The position numbers and the translations under genes are program-made. DNA of 64,000 bases from Mesorhizobium sp. B2-7-2 (GTDB lineage Bacteria > Pseudomonadota > Alphaproteobacteria > Rhizobiales > Rhizobiaceae), in the NCBI RefSeq assembly GCF_006440775.1, contig NZ_VFTZ01000022.1:29787-93786 (forward strand), given 5' to 3'. The notes beneath the pieces are model-generated. The model saw only the letters and a list, made by a program, of their open reading frames with translations. It was not told the origin of the DNA and did no database searches. Shown here piece after piece: positions 25,300 through 33,893 of the stretch (positions within the stretch are counted from its first letter, which is position 1; the number at the start of each line of letters is the position of its first letter).

Positions 25300-26616
25300 C
25301 TACCTTTCCCTGAACGCCCGTGCGAACGAGTCCATCATCGGGCGTACCAGATACTCGAAGAAGGTCCGGTTGCCGGTGCTGATGAAGGTGTCGACCGGGG
25401 TGCCGGGATAGAGCTGGTCCGCCTTCACGCCGGGGGGCAGGGCATCAGCGATCTTCAGCCTGGCGCGGAAATAGGGTTCGTGGGTGGCCTCGTCGATCAA
25501 CCGGTCGGCAGAGATCTCGCTCACCGTGGCCGGGACTTCCGGCGTCAGGCGCGTGTTGAGCGCCGACAGCCGGAGCTTTGCCTGCTGGCCGACATGCACC
25601 TGGTCGATGTCCTTCGGCCGCAGCCTGGCGTCGACCACCAGGCCCGAGGTCGTGGGCAGGATCTCCATGATCTTTTCGCCGGGCGCGACCACGCTGCCTT
25701 GCGAATTGTAGGTCGAGGAGACGACGATGCCCGCGGCCGGCGCGGTGATCGTCGTGCGCTTCAGCACCGCTTGCGCGGCGCGCATCCGCTCCTCGATGTC
25801 TGCGAGGTTGGTGCGCACATCGTCGAGCTTCGTCAGCGCCTCCTCGACGCGCTGCGTGGTCGCGCGTTCGGTCTGCGCCTCCGCTTCCACGATCTGCGTG
25901 CTGGCCGAGGCGAGGTCCGCCTCCAGCGCGCCGGCTTGGCCGACGAGGTCGGCCTCCGAGCGCAAAAGCTGCGAATATTCCCTGCGGTCGGTAAGGCCTC
26001 GGTTCAGAAGGTCGGTCTTGATGCCGAGCTCCTTCTTCACCACCTCGGCCTGCTGCTCGATTGCCGTCTTCTGCGCGTTCAGCCCTTTGACCGACTCGCG
26101 ATGCATGGCGACGCGCTGCGCCAGGATCGACCGCTCCGACCGGAACCGCGCAAGCCTGGCGTCGAATTCCTTCTGCTGCTCGCGGATGAGGTTTTCGAAT
26201 TCCTGCTGGAACGGCGCCGGCGCGGGCTCGGCGATCGGCGCCAGCGTGGCGAGGCCGTCGCGCTCGGCCTCCAGCCGCGCCGCGCTGGCCTTGAGCGCGA
26301 TCCATTGTCTCGTCAGCCGGTTGAGATCGGCTTCCGCGGCGGTCCGGTCGAGCAGGATGAGGTCCTGGCCTTCCCGCACGCGGTCGCCTTCATGCGCCAG
26401 CAACTGCCTGATGATGCCGCCCTCGCGATGCTGGATCAGGATGTTGCCGCCGGTCGCCGCGATTGTGCCCTGCGTGATCACTGCGCCTGCCAGCGGCGCA
26501 CTCGCCGCCCAAAAGCCGAAGCCGCCGACCATCAGCGCGATCGCCGCGTAGCCGGCGACGGCCGTGCGCCGGAAGTCAATGCGCGGGCGGCTTTCGAGGA
26601 TGAGGCTCTGCGTCAT
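25300..26616 (-). CDS. HlyD-family type I secretion adaptor (PrsE type)
   Basis: The 438-residue protein has a short cytoplasmic N-terminus, one membrane anchor (residues 19-40), a long coiled-coil hairpin (about 90-280) and flanking lipoyl/beta-barrel parts. This is the membrane fusion protein that links the inner-membrane ABC ATPase with a TolC-type outer channel. The ATG at 26616 overlaps the stop of the ATPase gene. The longer upstream frame is the ATPase read out of phase. No TolC homologue is in the window. Confidence 0.93.
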   Translation of the reverse strand: MTQSLILESRPRIDFRRTAVAGYAAIALMVGGFGFWAASAPLAGAVITQGTIAATGGNILIQHREGGIIRQLLAHEGDRVREGQDLILLDRTAAEADLNRLTRQWIALKASAARLEAERDGLATLAPIAEPAPAPFQQEFENLIREQQKEFDARLARFRSERSILAQRVAMHRESVKGLNAQKTAIEQQAEVVKKELGIKTDLLNRGLTDRREYSQLLRSEADLVGQAGALEADLASASTQIVEAEAQTERATTQRVEEALTKLDDVRTNLADIEERMRAAQAVLKRTTITAPAAGIVVSSTYNSQGSVVAPGEKIMEILPTTSGLVVDARLRPKDIDQVHVGQQAKLRLSALNTRLTPEVPATVSEISADRLIDEATHEPYFRARLKIADALPPGVKADQLYPGTPVDTFISTGNRTFFEYLVRPMMDSFARAFRER

Positions 26617-28358
26617 CGTCCAGGACCCGTGGCGATGCTGTGCGAGGCGCGGATGGTCGGCGCGAACGATCCTGTGACCACCGTGTTCCGCTGCTTGCCC
26701 GGCTGGCGCAGCACCTCGGCGCTCGGTCCGAACGCCTCGATCGCGCCGCCGCGCAAGACCATCACACGGTCGCAAGCCGTGGCGATCGAGGGGCGATGCG
26801 TGATCACGATCGTGGTAACGCCCGCAGCGCGGGCCGCCGCGAGCACCGCTTCCAGTGCCGTCTCTCCGGCGCCGTCGAGATGCGTGCTCGGCTCATCCAG
26901 CACCAGGATACGCGGATTGCCGTAGAAAGCGCGTGCCAGTCCGATCCGCTGCCGTTCGCCGCCCGACAGCGTCCCGGCGATCATTGTCTGGTAGCCGTCA
27001 CGCAGCGAAAGGATCAGCTCATGCGCCTCGGCGCGCTTTGCCGCTTCCACGATCGCGGCGTCGTCCGCCTGCGCGTCGAAGCGGGCGATGTTGTGGGCGA
27101 TCGAGCCGGGGAAAAGCTCGACCTCCTGCGCCAGATAGCCGATATGCCGGCCGAGCTGGTTTTCGTCCCATGTCCTGAGCTCCGCGCCGTCGATCCTGAT
27201 CGTACCGCCGCTCGGCCGGGCGGCCCCGACGACCAGCCGCGCCAGCGTCGACTTTCCGGCACCGCTTGGGCCGACGATCGCCACCGCCTCGCCGGCCTGA
27301 ATCGCGAAATTCAACCGCTTGAGAATGGGTTCGGCGCCAAAGGCGGCATTTGGCGCGATGAAGAAAAGATCCTGTGCCGAAATCGCGCCGGTCGGGTCGG
27401 GCAAGACGAGCTTGCGCGTCTCTGCCGGCTGCGCCGCGAGCGCGGTCCCCAGGCGCGTCCAGGCACGCCTGGCCTCACCGAGCTGCCGCCAGGAACCAAT
27501 CAATTGGTCGAGCGGCTGCAGCGCGCGCGACGACACCAGGGAGGAAGCGAAGATCATGCCGGCCGTCATCTGGCCCTTGAGCACCAGCCAGGCGCCGGTG
27601 CCGAGGATCGCCAGCTGCAGCATCATGCGCAGTGCCCTGGAAGCGCCGCTGAAGATCGCGTTGGCGCCGGCCGAGCGGTCATGCAGGGCAAGCGCCTCCG
27701 ACACATGCCGGCCCCATGCGCGCGCGGCGTTCTCCACCATACCCATGGCGCGCAGCGTCTCGGCGTTGCGGGCGAAGGCCTGCTCGGCCCGGCTGGCCAA
27801 GGCCGAACGCTCCGCCGAGAGCGCATCGTTCCTGCCGATAGCAAGCTGGTTGGCCACGACCAGGATGACCAGCAGCGTGGCGCCGCCGAGCGTGACCCAG
27901 AACAGCAGCGGATGGATAAGATAGAGCAGGCCAAGAAAGACCGGCGCGAAGGGCAGGTCGAACAGCACCGAAACACCGCGCGAGCGGATGAAGGCGCAGA
28001 CCGAGGCAAGGTCGGTGAGCGGCGACGGCGCATTGCCGGAACCGAGCGAAGCGGCGAACGCTCTGGCGCCAAGCCTGTCATTGACCGTCGCCGCGACGCG
28101 CTGCGTGTAGACGGCTCGGACGGCGTCGAGAAAGCCGAGGAAACCGAGCGCCGCGACTGCGATGACCGACAGATAGACGAGCGTCTCGACGCTGGAGGAG
28201 GGCAGCACCCGGTCATAGACCTGGAGCAGGTAGAGCGGGATGACCAGGAGCAGAAGGTTGATGAGCAGCGAGAACAGGCCAACATCGGTCACGGCGCGCA
28301 GGAACATCGGCCGCAGGCCGGCCTGCCTGATCGCACCCGGAGCGCTCTCCTGTGACAT
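26613..28358 (-). CDS. Type I secretion ABC permease/ATPase (PrsD type)
   Basis: The 581-residue protein has a membrane domain in the first half and an ATPase with GPSGAGKS, LSGGERQRIGLARAF and RILVLDEPSTHLD. It lacks an N-terminal peptidase domain, as in PrtD/PrsD systems that export RTX proteins. It recognises the secretion signal of its substrate and drives transport through the HlyD-type adaptor. The RTX/GH16 gene starts the same operon and stops 12 bases before this gene begins, so it is the likely substrate. Confidence 0.94.
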   Translation of the reverse strand: MSQESAPGAIRQAGLRPMFLRAVTDVGLFSLLINLLLLVIPLYLLQVYDRVLPSSSVETLVYLSVIAVAALGFLGFLDAVRAVYTQRVAATVNDRLGARAFAASLGSGNAPSPLTDLASVCAFIRSRGVSVLFDLPFAPVFLGLLYLIHPLLFWVTLGGATLLVILVVANQLAIGRNDALSAERSALASRAEQAFARNAETLRAMGMVENAARAWGRHVSEALALHDRSAGANAIFSGASRALRMMLQLAILGTGAWLVLKGQMTAGMIFASSLVSSRALQPLDQLIGSWRQLGEARRAWTRLGTALAAQPAETRKLVLPDPTGAISAQDLFFIAPNAAFGAEPILKRLNFAIQAGEAVAIVGPSGAGKSTLARLVVGAARPSGGTIRIDGAELRTWDENQLGRHIGYLAQEVELFPGSIAHNIARFDAQADDAAIVEAAKRAEAHELILSLRDGYQTMIAGTLSGGERQRIGLARAFYGNPRILVLDEPSTHLDGAGETALEAVLAAARAAGVTTIVITHRPSIATACDRVMVLRGGAIEAFGPSAEVLRQPGKQRNTVVTGSFAPTIRASHSIATGPGR

Positions 28359-28370
28359 TGGCTCGGCCGC

Positions 28371-29795
28371 CTAGGCTGTGTGTTCGCCCGTGACGTTCAA
28401 ATGGCTCTGCTGCAGCTCATCCAGCGTGTAGGCGTGGATATAGTCGATCTTCATCTGGGCCGGCGTGGCGAGATGGTCGGGCGGCGCGCCGGCTTGGCCG
28501 CCGATCGCGAGATCCACCAGCATGTACATCGGCTTGTTCATGTCGGACGGCGTCGCCGCTTCGGCGACCTGCATGCCGTCATAGGTCCAGACCAGCTTGT
28601 CCGGGGTCCAAAGGAGGCCATAGGTATGGAAGCCGGCGGTGTCCATGACGTTCACGGTGGATCCGACCATCGTGTGCTGGCCCGTCTGGTTGGTGTGCGC
28701 GGTCATCAGCAGCGAATTCGGTTTCTGTCCGTACATCTCCATCACGTCCAGCTCCGGCGGCCAGGAGCCGTCTTCCGGCAGCAGCCAGAAGGCCGGCCAG
28801 GCGCCGGCGTGTTCCGGCAAGTCGGCCTTCATTTCGAAATAGCCATAGGTCTGCGAGAAGGAGTCATGCGTGGTCAGGATGCCGGAGGTGTATTCGTAAT
28901 TGTTGATCAGCGGCTTGATGTCGGCCGGTGCCTGCGCCGCGGTGATGGTGAGGACCCCGTCCTGCACGCTGAACGGATGCACCGAGCTGGTCGGGGCGTA
29001 ATTGGCGTCGATATACCACTGCAGCTCGCCATTTCGGGTGAGCGTGCTGCCGTTCGGCGCCCCCCACCAGAAATTGGTGTCCCAGGTGCCGCCTTGGGCG
29101 TTGTGAAGATTGAGCGTGTTGAACTCGTCGCTGAAGGACAGCGTCATGCCGGACTTGTCGATCGGCAGCTCGAACTGGTTGGGCTGCAGCTTGTCGATGG
29201 TCATGTTCTTGAATTCGAGGATCTCGCCCGATCCGAGGTTCAGCACCACATTGGGTCCCGCTTGGATCATGTTCTGGTGGATGGCCGCGAACGATGTGAA
29301 CCCGTAGCCATCGAGACGCACGGTGTCGTTCGAGGCGAAATTGACGATCGAGTCGCTCCCATTGCCCTTCGCGATGATGAAAGTGTCGGCGCCGCCGCCG
29401 CCGTCGATCAGGACATCGTTGCCTGCGCCGCCGTCGATCGTCTGGCCGCCCGCCGTGGCCGTGATGATGTTGTCCAGCGCATTGCCGAAGGCGTAGTTGT
29501 GAGCGTTGGTGACGACGAGGTTTTCGACATTGTCCGGCAGCGTGTAGCTCATCCATGTGTTGATCGTGTCGACGCCCTGCCCAGGGTTCTCGACCACTTT
29601 GTTGCCCGCCGAATAGAGGTAATAGATGTCGTCGCCGGCGCCTCCATACATGGTGACGTTGACGCCGCTGGTGGCCCAGATGGAGTCGTTGCCGCTGCTG
29701 CCGTTGAATGTCGGTCCGGACGTTGCCGAAAACCAATGATTGGAAGCCCCGCTATAATAAAGAGGAACGCCTACCGCGTTGACAACGAAACTCAT
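28371..29795 (-). CDS. Secreted RTX protein with a GH16 glycanase domain
   Basis: The 474-residue protein has Ca-binding repeats at the N-terminal side (GGAGDDIYYLYSAG near residue 50 and GGAGNDVLIDGGGG near 122). A C-terminal GH16 domain (about 215-455) carries the catalytic ELDVMEMYG motif, with two Glu as nucleophile and acid/base. Rhizobial relatives PlyA, PlyB and ExsH cut exopolysaccharide after secretion by PrsDE. Here the RTX part precedes the enzyme, although RTX export signals normally sit at the C-terminus. An AAGGAG site supports the start at 29795. It probably trims the glycan made by the neighbouring operon. Confidence 0.9.
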   Translation of the reverse strand: MSFVVNAVGVPLYYSGASNHWFSATSGPTFNGSSGNDSIWATSGVNVTMYGGAGDDIYYLYSAGNKVVENPGQGVDTINTWMSYTLPDNVENLVVTNAHNYAFGNALDNIITATAGGQTIDGGAGNDVLIDGGGGADTFIIAKGNGSDSIVNFASNDTVRLDGYGFTSFAAIHQNMIQAGPNVVLNLGSGEILEFKNMTIDKLQPNQFELPIDKSGMTLSFSDEFNTLNLHNAQGGTWDTNFWWGAPNGSTLTRNGELQWYIDANYAPTSSVHPFSVQDGVLTITAAQAPADIKPLINNYEYTSGILTTHDSFSQTYGYFEMKADLPEHAGAWPAFWLLPEDGSWPPELDVMEMYGQKPNSLLMTAHTNQTGQHTMVGSTVNVMDTAGFHTYGLLWTPDKLVWTYDGMQVAEAATPSDMNKPMYMLVDLAIGGQAGAPPDHLATPAQMKIDYIHAYTLDELQQSHLNVTGEHTA

Positions 29796-29879
29796 CGGAC
29801 ACTCCTTCCGCGCTGCCCCGCCCGGATGGCTCGTTGCAAGTTCAAGTGCCTGATCCGAACCAACTTGCAGCACGGGCTA

Positions 29880-30010
29880 TCGTTCCCGAAAACAAGCATT
29901 TAGTACAGTGAAAATTACCGGTTTTTTTATCGATATTTTATGCAGATAGAATAAGTGAGGCCTAATACAATTATGAGGCGAGCCGTTTTCAATTTTACTT
30001 AATTTTTGCA
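29880..30010. promoter_or_regulatory. AT-rich upstream region of the secretion operon
   Basis: The 455-base interval between the RTX gene and the SRPBCC gene has a strikingly AT-rich core, with runs such as ttttttta and aattttacttaatttttg. Such tracts are typical targets for MucR/Ros-type regulators of exopolysaccharide genes, but no exact site can be fixed by eye. The remainder of the interval shows no gene. Confidence 0.35.
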
Positions 30011-30250
30011 AGGTTTTGGTCCGCTCATGCTGCGCGAGAACGACGCCCGCCTGAAGCGGCGCTTGAGATAGCTCCGCCCGGCCAGCCCGCGCCGCGGACG
30101 CCCAGCCTGATCCTAGCTTAATATCCGCTCCTGCATTGGAAGGCGCACGGTAGGTGCGGGCAGAAAAAATTTGACAGCCTCTGTCGGATAGGCCGGAGTC
30201 CAACCGTCCTTGGGCCATCGATCAGCCAAACCGAAAAGGGATATCGAGAC

Positions 30251-30694
30251 ATGCCGAGCACCATTCAACTGCACCGCGTCCTGGCGACCAAGCCGGAGAA
30301 GGTTTACCGCGCGTTCGTCGAGGCCGATGCGCTGGCGAAATGGCTGCCGCCAAACGGTTTTACTTGCACGGTCCACGAGTTCGAGGGCAAGGTCGGCGGC
30401 GCCTACAAGATGTCCTTCCGCAATTTCACCACCGGCGACAGCCATTCCTTCGGCGGCGAATTTGTCGAATTGGTTCCGAGCGAGCGCCTGCGCTACACCG
30501 ACCGCTTCGACGATCCCAACCTGCCGGGCCAGATCGAGGTGACCGTGATCCTGACGAAGGTTTCGGTAGGCACCGAGGTCAACATCACCCAGGCCGGCAT
30601 CCCGGACGCCATCCCCGCCGAGGCCTGCTATCTCGGCTGGCAGGAATCGCTGCGCAACCTGGCCAAGCTCGTCGAGCCCGAGATCAACCAGTAA
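30251..30694 (+). CDS. SRPBCC family protein (AHSA1 type)
   Basis: The 147-residue protein has the START/Bet v1-like fold signature: an N-terminal RVLATKPEKVYRAFVEADALAKWLPP segment (residues about 9-34), central GGxY and GEFVELVPSERL strands, and a C-terminal LGWQESLRNLAKLVE helix. Family members bind hydrophobic ligands or act as stress-related chaperone cofactors. It stands alone, followed by a palindromic repeat. Confidence 0.92.
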   Translation: MPSTIQLHRVLATKPEKVYRAFVEADALAKWLPPNGFTCTVHEFEGKVGGAYKMSFRNFTTGDSHSFGGEFVELVPSERLRYTDRFDDPNLPGQIEVTVILTKVSVGTEVNITQAGIPDAIPAEACYLGWQESLRNLAKLVEPEINQ

Positions 30695-30696
30695 GG

Positions 30697-30770
30697 TCGG
30701 AGCAATTCCAGGAAAAGTGCGTAGGTTCCGGCGCCTTCGCCGTAACCTACTGGAATTGCGTCAAGATGAG
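30697..30770. repeat. Palindromic gagcaattcc...ggaattgcg element
   Basis: The sequence begins ggagcaattccaggaaaagtg and ends ctggaattgcgtcaag. The two ends are inverted copies, and the middle (gtaggttccggcg...cgccgtaacctac) is also palindromic. The same element occurs at 57938-57993 and partly at 15485-15580. Its position right after a stop codon would suit a transcription terminator or RNA stabiliser. Confidence 0.75.
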
Positions 30771-30851
30771 AGCGGGCGGCGGTCGGTCTTCCGGCCGCCG
30801 CCTTACCCAAGGTAAGCAAAATTTCACCAAGTGCTGTTAAAAGCTGCTTCC

Positions 30852-31082
30852 ATGGATCGCAACAAGAACAATGACCTGTTTGTGCTGATGGCGGCGCTCG
30901 CCGCCATCGCGATCTACAACATTGCCTGCGGCATCAAGACAGGCGAAGTCCGCGGCAAGTTGCATTGGGTCGCTTTGGCGGATGATCCGACACGTTTTTG
31001 GAACATCGTGGTCGGCAATTCGATCGTCCTGGTGGCTTCGATAGCCTTTCTGTGGGTGCTCAATTCCCGCAGACCCGGATAA
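30852..31082 (+). CDS. Small two-TM protein, first of a tandem pair
   Basis: The 76-residue protein has membrane segments at about residues 9-27 and 52-71. Between them is a conserved loop with KTGEVRGKLHW and DDPTRFWN. It is about two-thirds identical to its neighbour at 31152-31382, including the start MDRNKN. The upstream leader is also shared (taagcaaaatttca 30-40 bases before the ATG). It likely sits in the inner membrane. No function is known. Confidence 0.72.
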   Translation: MDRNKNNDLFVLMAALAAIAIYNIACGIKTGEVRGKLHWVALADDPTRFWNIVVGNSIVLVASIAFLWVLNSRRPG

Positions 31083-31151
31083 CTTGCAGCGCCGCCCGCG
31101 TCGTCCGCACGCGATAAGCAAAATTTCATCGGACGCAGCTAGACGTGCTCC

Positions 31152-31382
31152 ATGGATCGCAACAAAAACGACGCCGTCTTTGTCGTGATGGCGGCACTCG
31201 CCGCCTTCGCGATCTATAACCTTGCTCGCGGCCTGAAGACCGGAGAGATCCGGGGAAGGCTCAGCTGGATTTCGTGTGCGGACGACCCAGCGCGTTTTTG
31301 GAACAACGTTGTGGGCAACGTGGTCGCCGTCGTTGCGTTGCTGGGTGTTCTTTTGCTGCTGCATCGTCGCCGCAGCAAATGA
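31152..31382 (+). CDS. Small two-TM protein, second of a tandem pair
   Basis: This 76-residue paralogue of the upstream gene keeps MDRNKN, the KTGEIRGRL loop, the DDPARFWNN block and both membrane segments. Loop residues and the C-terminal tail (LHRRRSK) differ. The leader motif taagcaaaatttca is kept, so the duplication included the regulatory DNA or the leader. No family with known function is recognised. Confidence 0.72.
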   Translation: MDRNKNDAVFVVMAALAAFAIYNLARGLKTGEIRGRLSWISCADDPARFWNNVVGNVVAVVALLGVLLLLHRRRSK

Positions 31383-31426
31383 CGTGTCGCCCGGCTATGC
31401 CGGGCGCCGTCCCTCGGCCATGCGGC

Positions 31427-32143
31427 TTATACTGCCCTTGTGATGCCGCCATCGACGCGGATGTTCTGCCCGGTGATGTAGGCGGCCCCGTCCGAAGCGA
31501 GGAACGAGATCGTCGCGGCGATCTCATCCGACGTGCCATAACGCTTCATCGGCACGCTTTCGCGGCGCTCGGTCGTCGCCGGCAGGCTGTCGATCCAGCC
31601 GGGCAGCACATTGTTCATGCGGATGTTGTCGCCGGCATAAGTGTCGGCGAAGATCTTGGTGTAGGCGGCAAGGCCGGCGCGCGCCACCGCCGACGTCGGG
31701 AACATCGCGCTCGGCTCGAACGCCCAGGCGGTCGAGATGTTGATGATGACGCCACCCTTCTGCTTCTGCATCACCGGCGTCACCAGCCGGGTCGGGCGCA
31801 CGGCGTTGAGGAAATAGGTGTCGATGCCCTTGTGCCAATCCTCGTCGCTGATCTCGATGATCTGCGCGCGCGGCCCGTGGCCGGCGCTGTTGACCAGCAC
31901 GTCGATGCGGCCCCAGCGCTCCATCGCCCCGTCGGTAAGGCGCTTCAGATCCTCATTCGACTGGTTGGAGCCGGTGACGCCGAAGCCGCCGAGCTCCTTG
32001 CCCAGCGCCTCGCCCTTGCCGGAGGAGGACAGCACGCCGACCTTGAATCCGTCCGCCGCCAGGCGCTTGGCCGCCGCTGCGCCCATGCCGCTGCCGCCCG
32101 CCGTCACCAAAGCTACCTTTTCTGTCGCCATGTCGCTATCCAT
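31427..32143 (-). CDS. SDR-family protein with altered catalytic residues
   Basis: The 238-residue protein keeps the Rossmann NAD(P) motif in TAGGSGMGAAAA, the LVNSAG strand and the C-terminal ITGQNIRVDGG. Aligned by eye to FabG-type enzymes, the catalytic Ser is Thr (NIST), Tyr is Ser and Lys is Arg (SAVARAGL in place of YxxxKAGL). Activity as a normal reductase is therefore doubtful. It may bind cofactor as a regulator, or belong to a divergent subfamily with other chemistry. Translation may start at 32143 or at the second ATG, 32131. Confidence 0.85.
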   Translation of the reverse strand: MDSDMATEKVALVTAGGSGMGAAAAKRLAADGFKVGVLSSSGKGEALGKELGGFGVTGSNQSNEDLKRLTDGAMERWGRIDVLVNSAGHGPRAQIIEISDEDWHKGIDTYFLNAVRPTRLVTPVMQKQKGGVIINISTAWAFEPSAMFPTSAVARAGLAAYTKIFADTYAGDNIRMNNVLPGWIDSLPATTERRESVPMKRYGTSDEIAATISFLASDGAAYITGQNIRVDGGITRAV

Positions 32144-32225
32144 CCCGGGTGTTTAGGTTGAAAGCGATCCTGTTAGCATGCGCAGGGCAGGGGATGAACC
32201 GGATTGGATTGCGCCAAGGCGATTG

Positions 32226-32425
32226 ATAATTGGCGAAGGCGGCAGAACTGCCAATCTCCCCCCAAGTGGGGGAGATGCCCGGCAGGGCAGAGGGGGGCGC
32301 TGTCCCGCCGACGCCGCCGTGCCTTTTGATTTGGCGAGCGATCCAAGCTCGAACAACGCCTCATTCCTTCGCGCCCCCCTCTGTCCTGCCGGACATCTCC
32401 CCCACAAGTGGGGAGATTGGCAGTT
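32226..32425. repeat. Inverted-repeat element of the gccaatctcccc family
   Basis: The left end (gaactgccaatctcccccca) and the right end (gtggggagattggcagttc) are inverted copies about 200 bases apart. Each is followed inward by gatgcccggcaggg / ctgccggacatctcc and by gagggggcgctgtcccgccga-type sequence. This is a Mesorhizobium-type intergenic element. It lies between the SDR gene and the patatin gene. Similar blocks occur inside the GcrA-like gene (58464-58570) and near 52496-52605. Confidence 0.8.
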
Positions 32426-32434
32426 CGAGCACCC

Positions 32435-33673
32435 TCAAACCTTGAAGCCACTCATCACCATCCTCGACATTCGCGCGCAGCGGCCGGGCTTCACGTCGCC
32501 CGCTTTCAGCGGCACGCCCTTGCCGGCAGCCACCGCCGGCTCGTACCAGCCGCGCAGCGCCTGGTCGGCGGCGCAATAGCCCCAGTTCACCAGATCGACC
32601 GTCTCTTCGCTGCCCAGGAAATGCAGCGAGGTGCCGATATCGGCAGGCGCGGTGGCGGCGGTCTGCACGAAGGTCGGCTCGGTCGTGTCGGGCTTGCTGG
32701 CGATCGACCAGAAGACGCCGCGCGTCGCCGCATAGCCGGGCCGGGTCGCGTCGTTGGCCAGGCCACGGTCGTCGGCGTCCTTGGCCGCCTGGAAGCGCGC
32801 CACCAGATCCCGACGCCTGAGCGAGCGCACCTGATTGTCGGTGGTGTCGAGCACGCGCTTCAATTGCGAGAACCAGTTCCGATAGCCGGCGCTCGAAGCA
32901 TGCCAGGGCGCGCCGGCGTCGCTGACCAGAAGCCAGCGGCAGCGTCTCAGCGCCGGCTCGATGCCGTGATTGTCGTAGACGCCGCCATCGGTGAGCACGG
33001 CGCGCCGCGGCGGCACCGGCGGGCCGACAGAGGGGTCGAGCTTGTCGTTCTTCCACGCGAAGGGCGTGAGGTCGAGCCGCAGCGGCGACAGGAAAGGCGG
33101 GAAGGCCGAGGAGGCGGCAATTGCGAGAGCCAACGACAGGTCGGCCTGGTAGGCGACGCCGATGCGGTAGTCGGCGATGTAGCGCCGCGACAGCCGGAAC
33201 AGCGAGCCGGTGCCGAGATTGCTGGAGCAGAACACGAACCAGGGTTTTTCCGGCAGGCTCTTCAACATCGGCCTCGAGCCGGCAAACAGATGTTTCTCGT
33301 AGCAGGCGGCGACTTCGCGCGCCGCGCTCGAAAACGGGTTGAGCAGACCTTTGAGGATCGCCGGCGCGTCGAGGAAGACTTTCGAGAACTCCAGGATCCT
33401 GTCCAGATAGATATTGAAATTGGCGGCGACACCGTCGACGAAGGCGAAACGTGGCCAAAGCACCGCCAGCAGCCCGGCGGCGATCGAGCCGCCCGAGACC
33501 GAGCTTACCATGTCGAGTTTCTGGAGCAGCCCGGCCTCGTTGAGGCGGCATAGCGCGCCGGCATGAAACAGCATGGCGCGGTAGCCACCGCCCGACAGGC
33601 AGAGGCCGAGATCGTAGCGCTCGGGCGCGCTGCCATCCGCGTCCGGTGGTGATCCCGCCGCAATCGGCTCCAT
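32435..33673 (-). CDS. Patatin-like phospholipase
   Basis: The product is about 412 residues. It has the oxyanion-hole motif CLSGGGYRAM near residue 25, the nucleophile Ser in SSVSGGS near residue 58 and the Asp of the dyad in LTDGGVYDNHG near residue 200. Members hydrolyse acyl esters of lipids, usually at the membrane or in the cytosol, and some are effectors of defence systems. No partner gene adjoins it here. I chose the ATG at 33673. A longer frame to 33748 is possible. Confidence 0.88.
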   Translation of the reverse strand: MEPIAAGSPPDADGSAPERYDLGLCLSGGGYRAMLFHAGALCRLNEAGLLQKLDMVSSVSGGSIAAGLLAVLWPRFAFVDGVAANFNIYLDRILEFSKVFLDAPAILKGLLNPFSSAAREVAACYEKHLFAGSRPMLKSLPEKPWFVFCSSNLGTGSLFRLSRRYIADYRIGVAYQADLSLALAIAASSAFPPFLSPLRLDLTPFAWKNDKLDPSVGPPVPPRRAVLTDGGVYDNHGIEPALRRCRWLLVSDAGAPWHASSAGYRNWFSQLKRVLDTTDNQVRSLRRRDLVARFQAAKDADDRGLANDATRPGYAATRGVFWSIASKPDTTEPTFVQTAATAPADIGTSLHFLGSEETVDLVNWGYCAADQALRGWYEPAVAAGKGVPLKAGDVKPGRCARMSRMVMSGFKV

Positions 33674-33893
33674 CGCGGCCCCCTTTGCCTCTCCGGCGTC
33701 CTTAAGCCTGGCTTTGGGCAATCGAGCCCAGCACCGATGTTCTTGCAAGTGGGGGAACGCGTAACTTCACAAATCGGAAACCGGCCCGCGCCGACGGATG
33801 GGGAGGTTACCCGAAGCGGTCGGTACGTAGCGCACGGACGGCGCCTAGGCTTTCGCCAATCTCCAATGCCGCCAGAGGAGATGCCTTAGCCAC

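Noticed and set aside
26640..29903. Frames of over 500 codons on the plus strand opposite the type I secretion genes
   Set aside because: The opposite strand encodes clear ATPase and GH16 motifs. The plus-strand translations have no domain and high Arg/Gly content.
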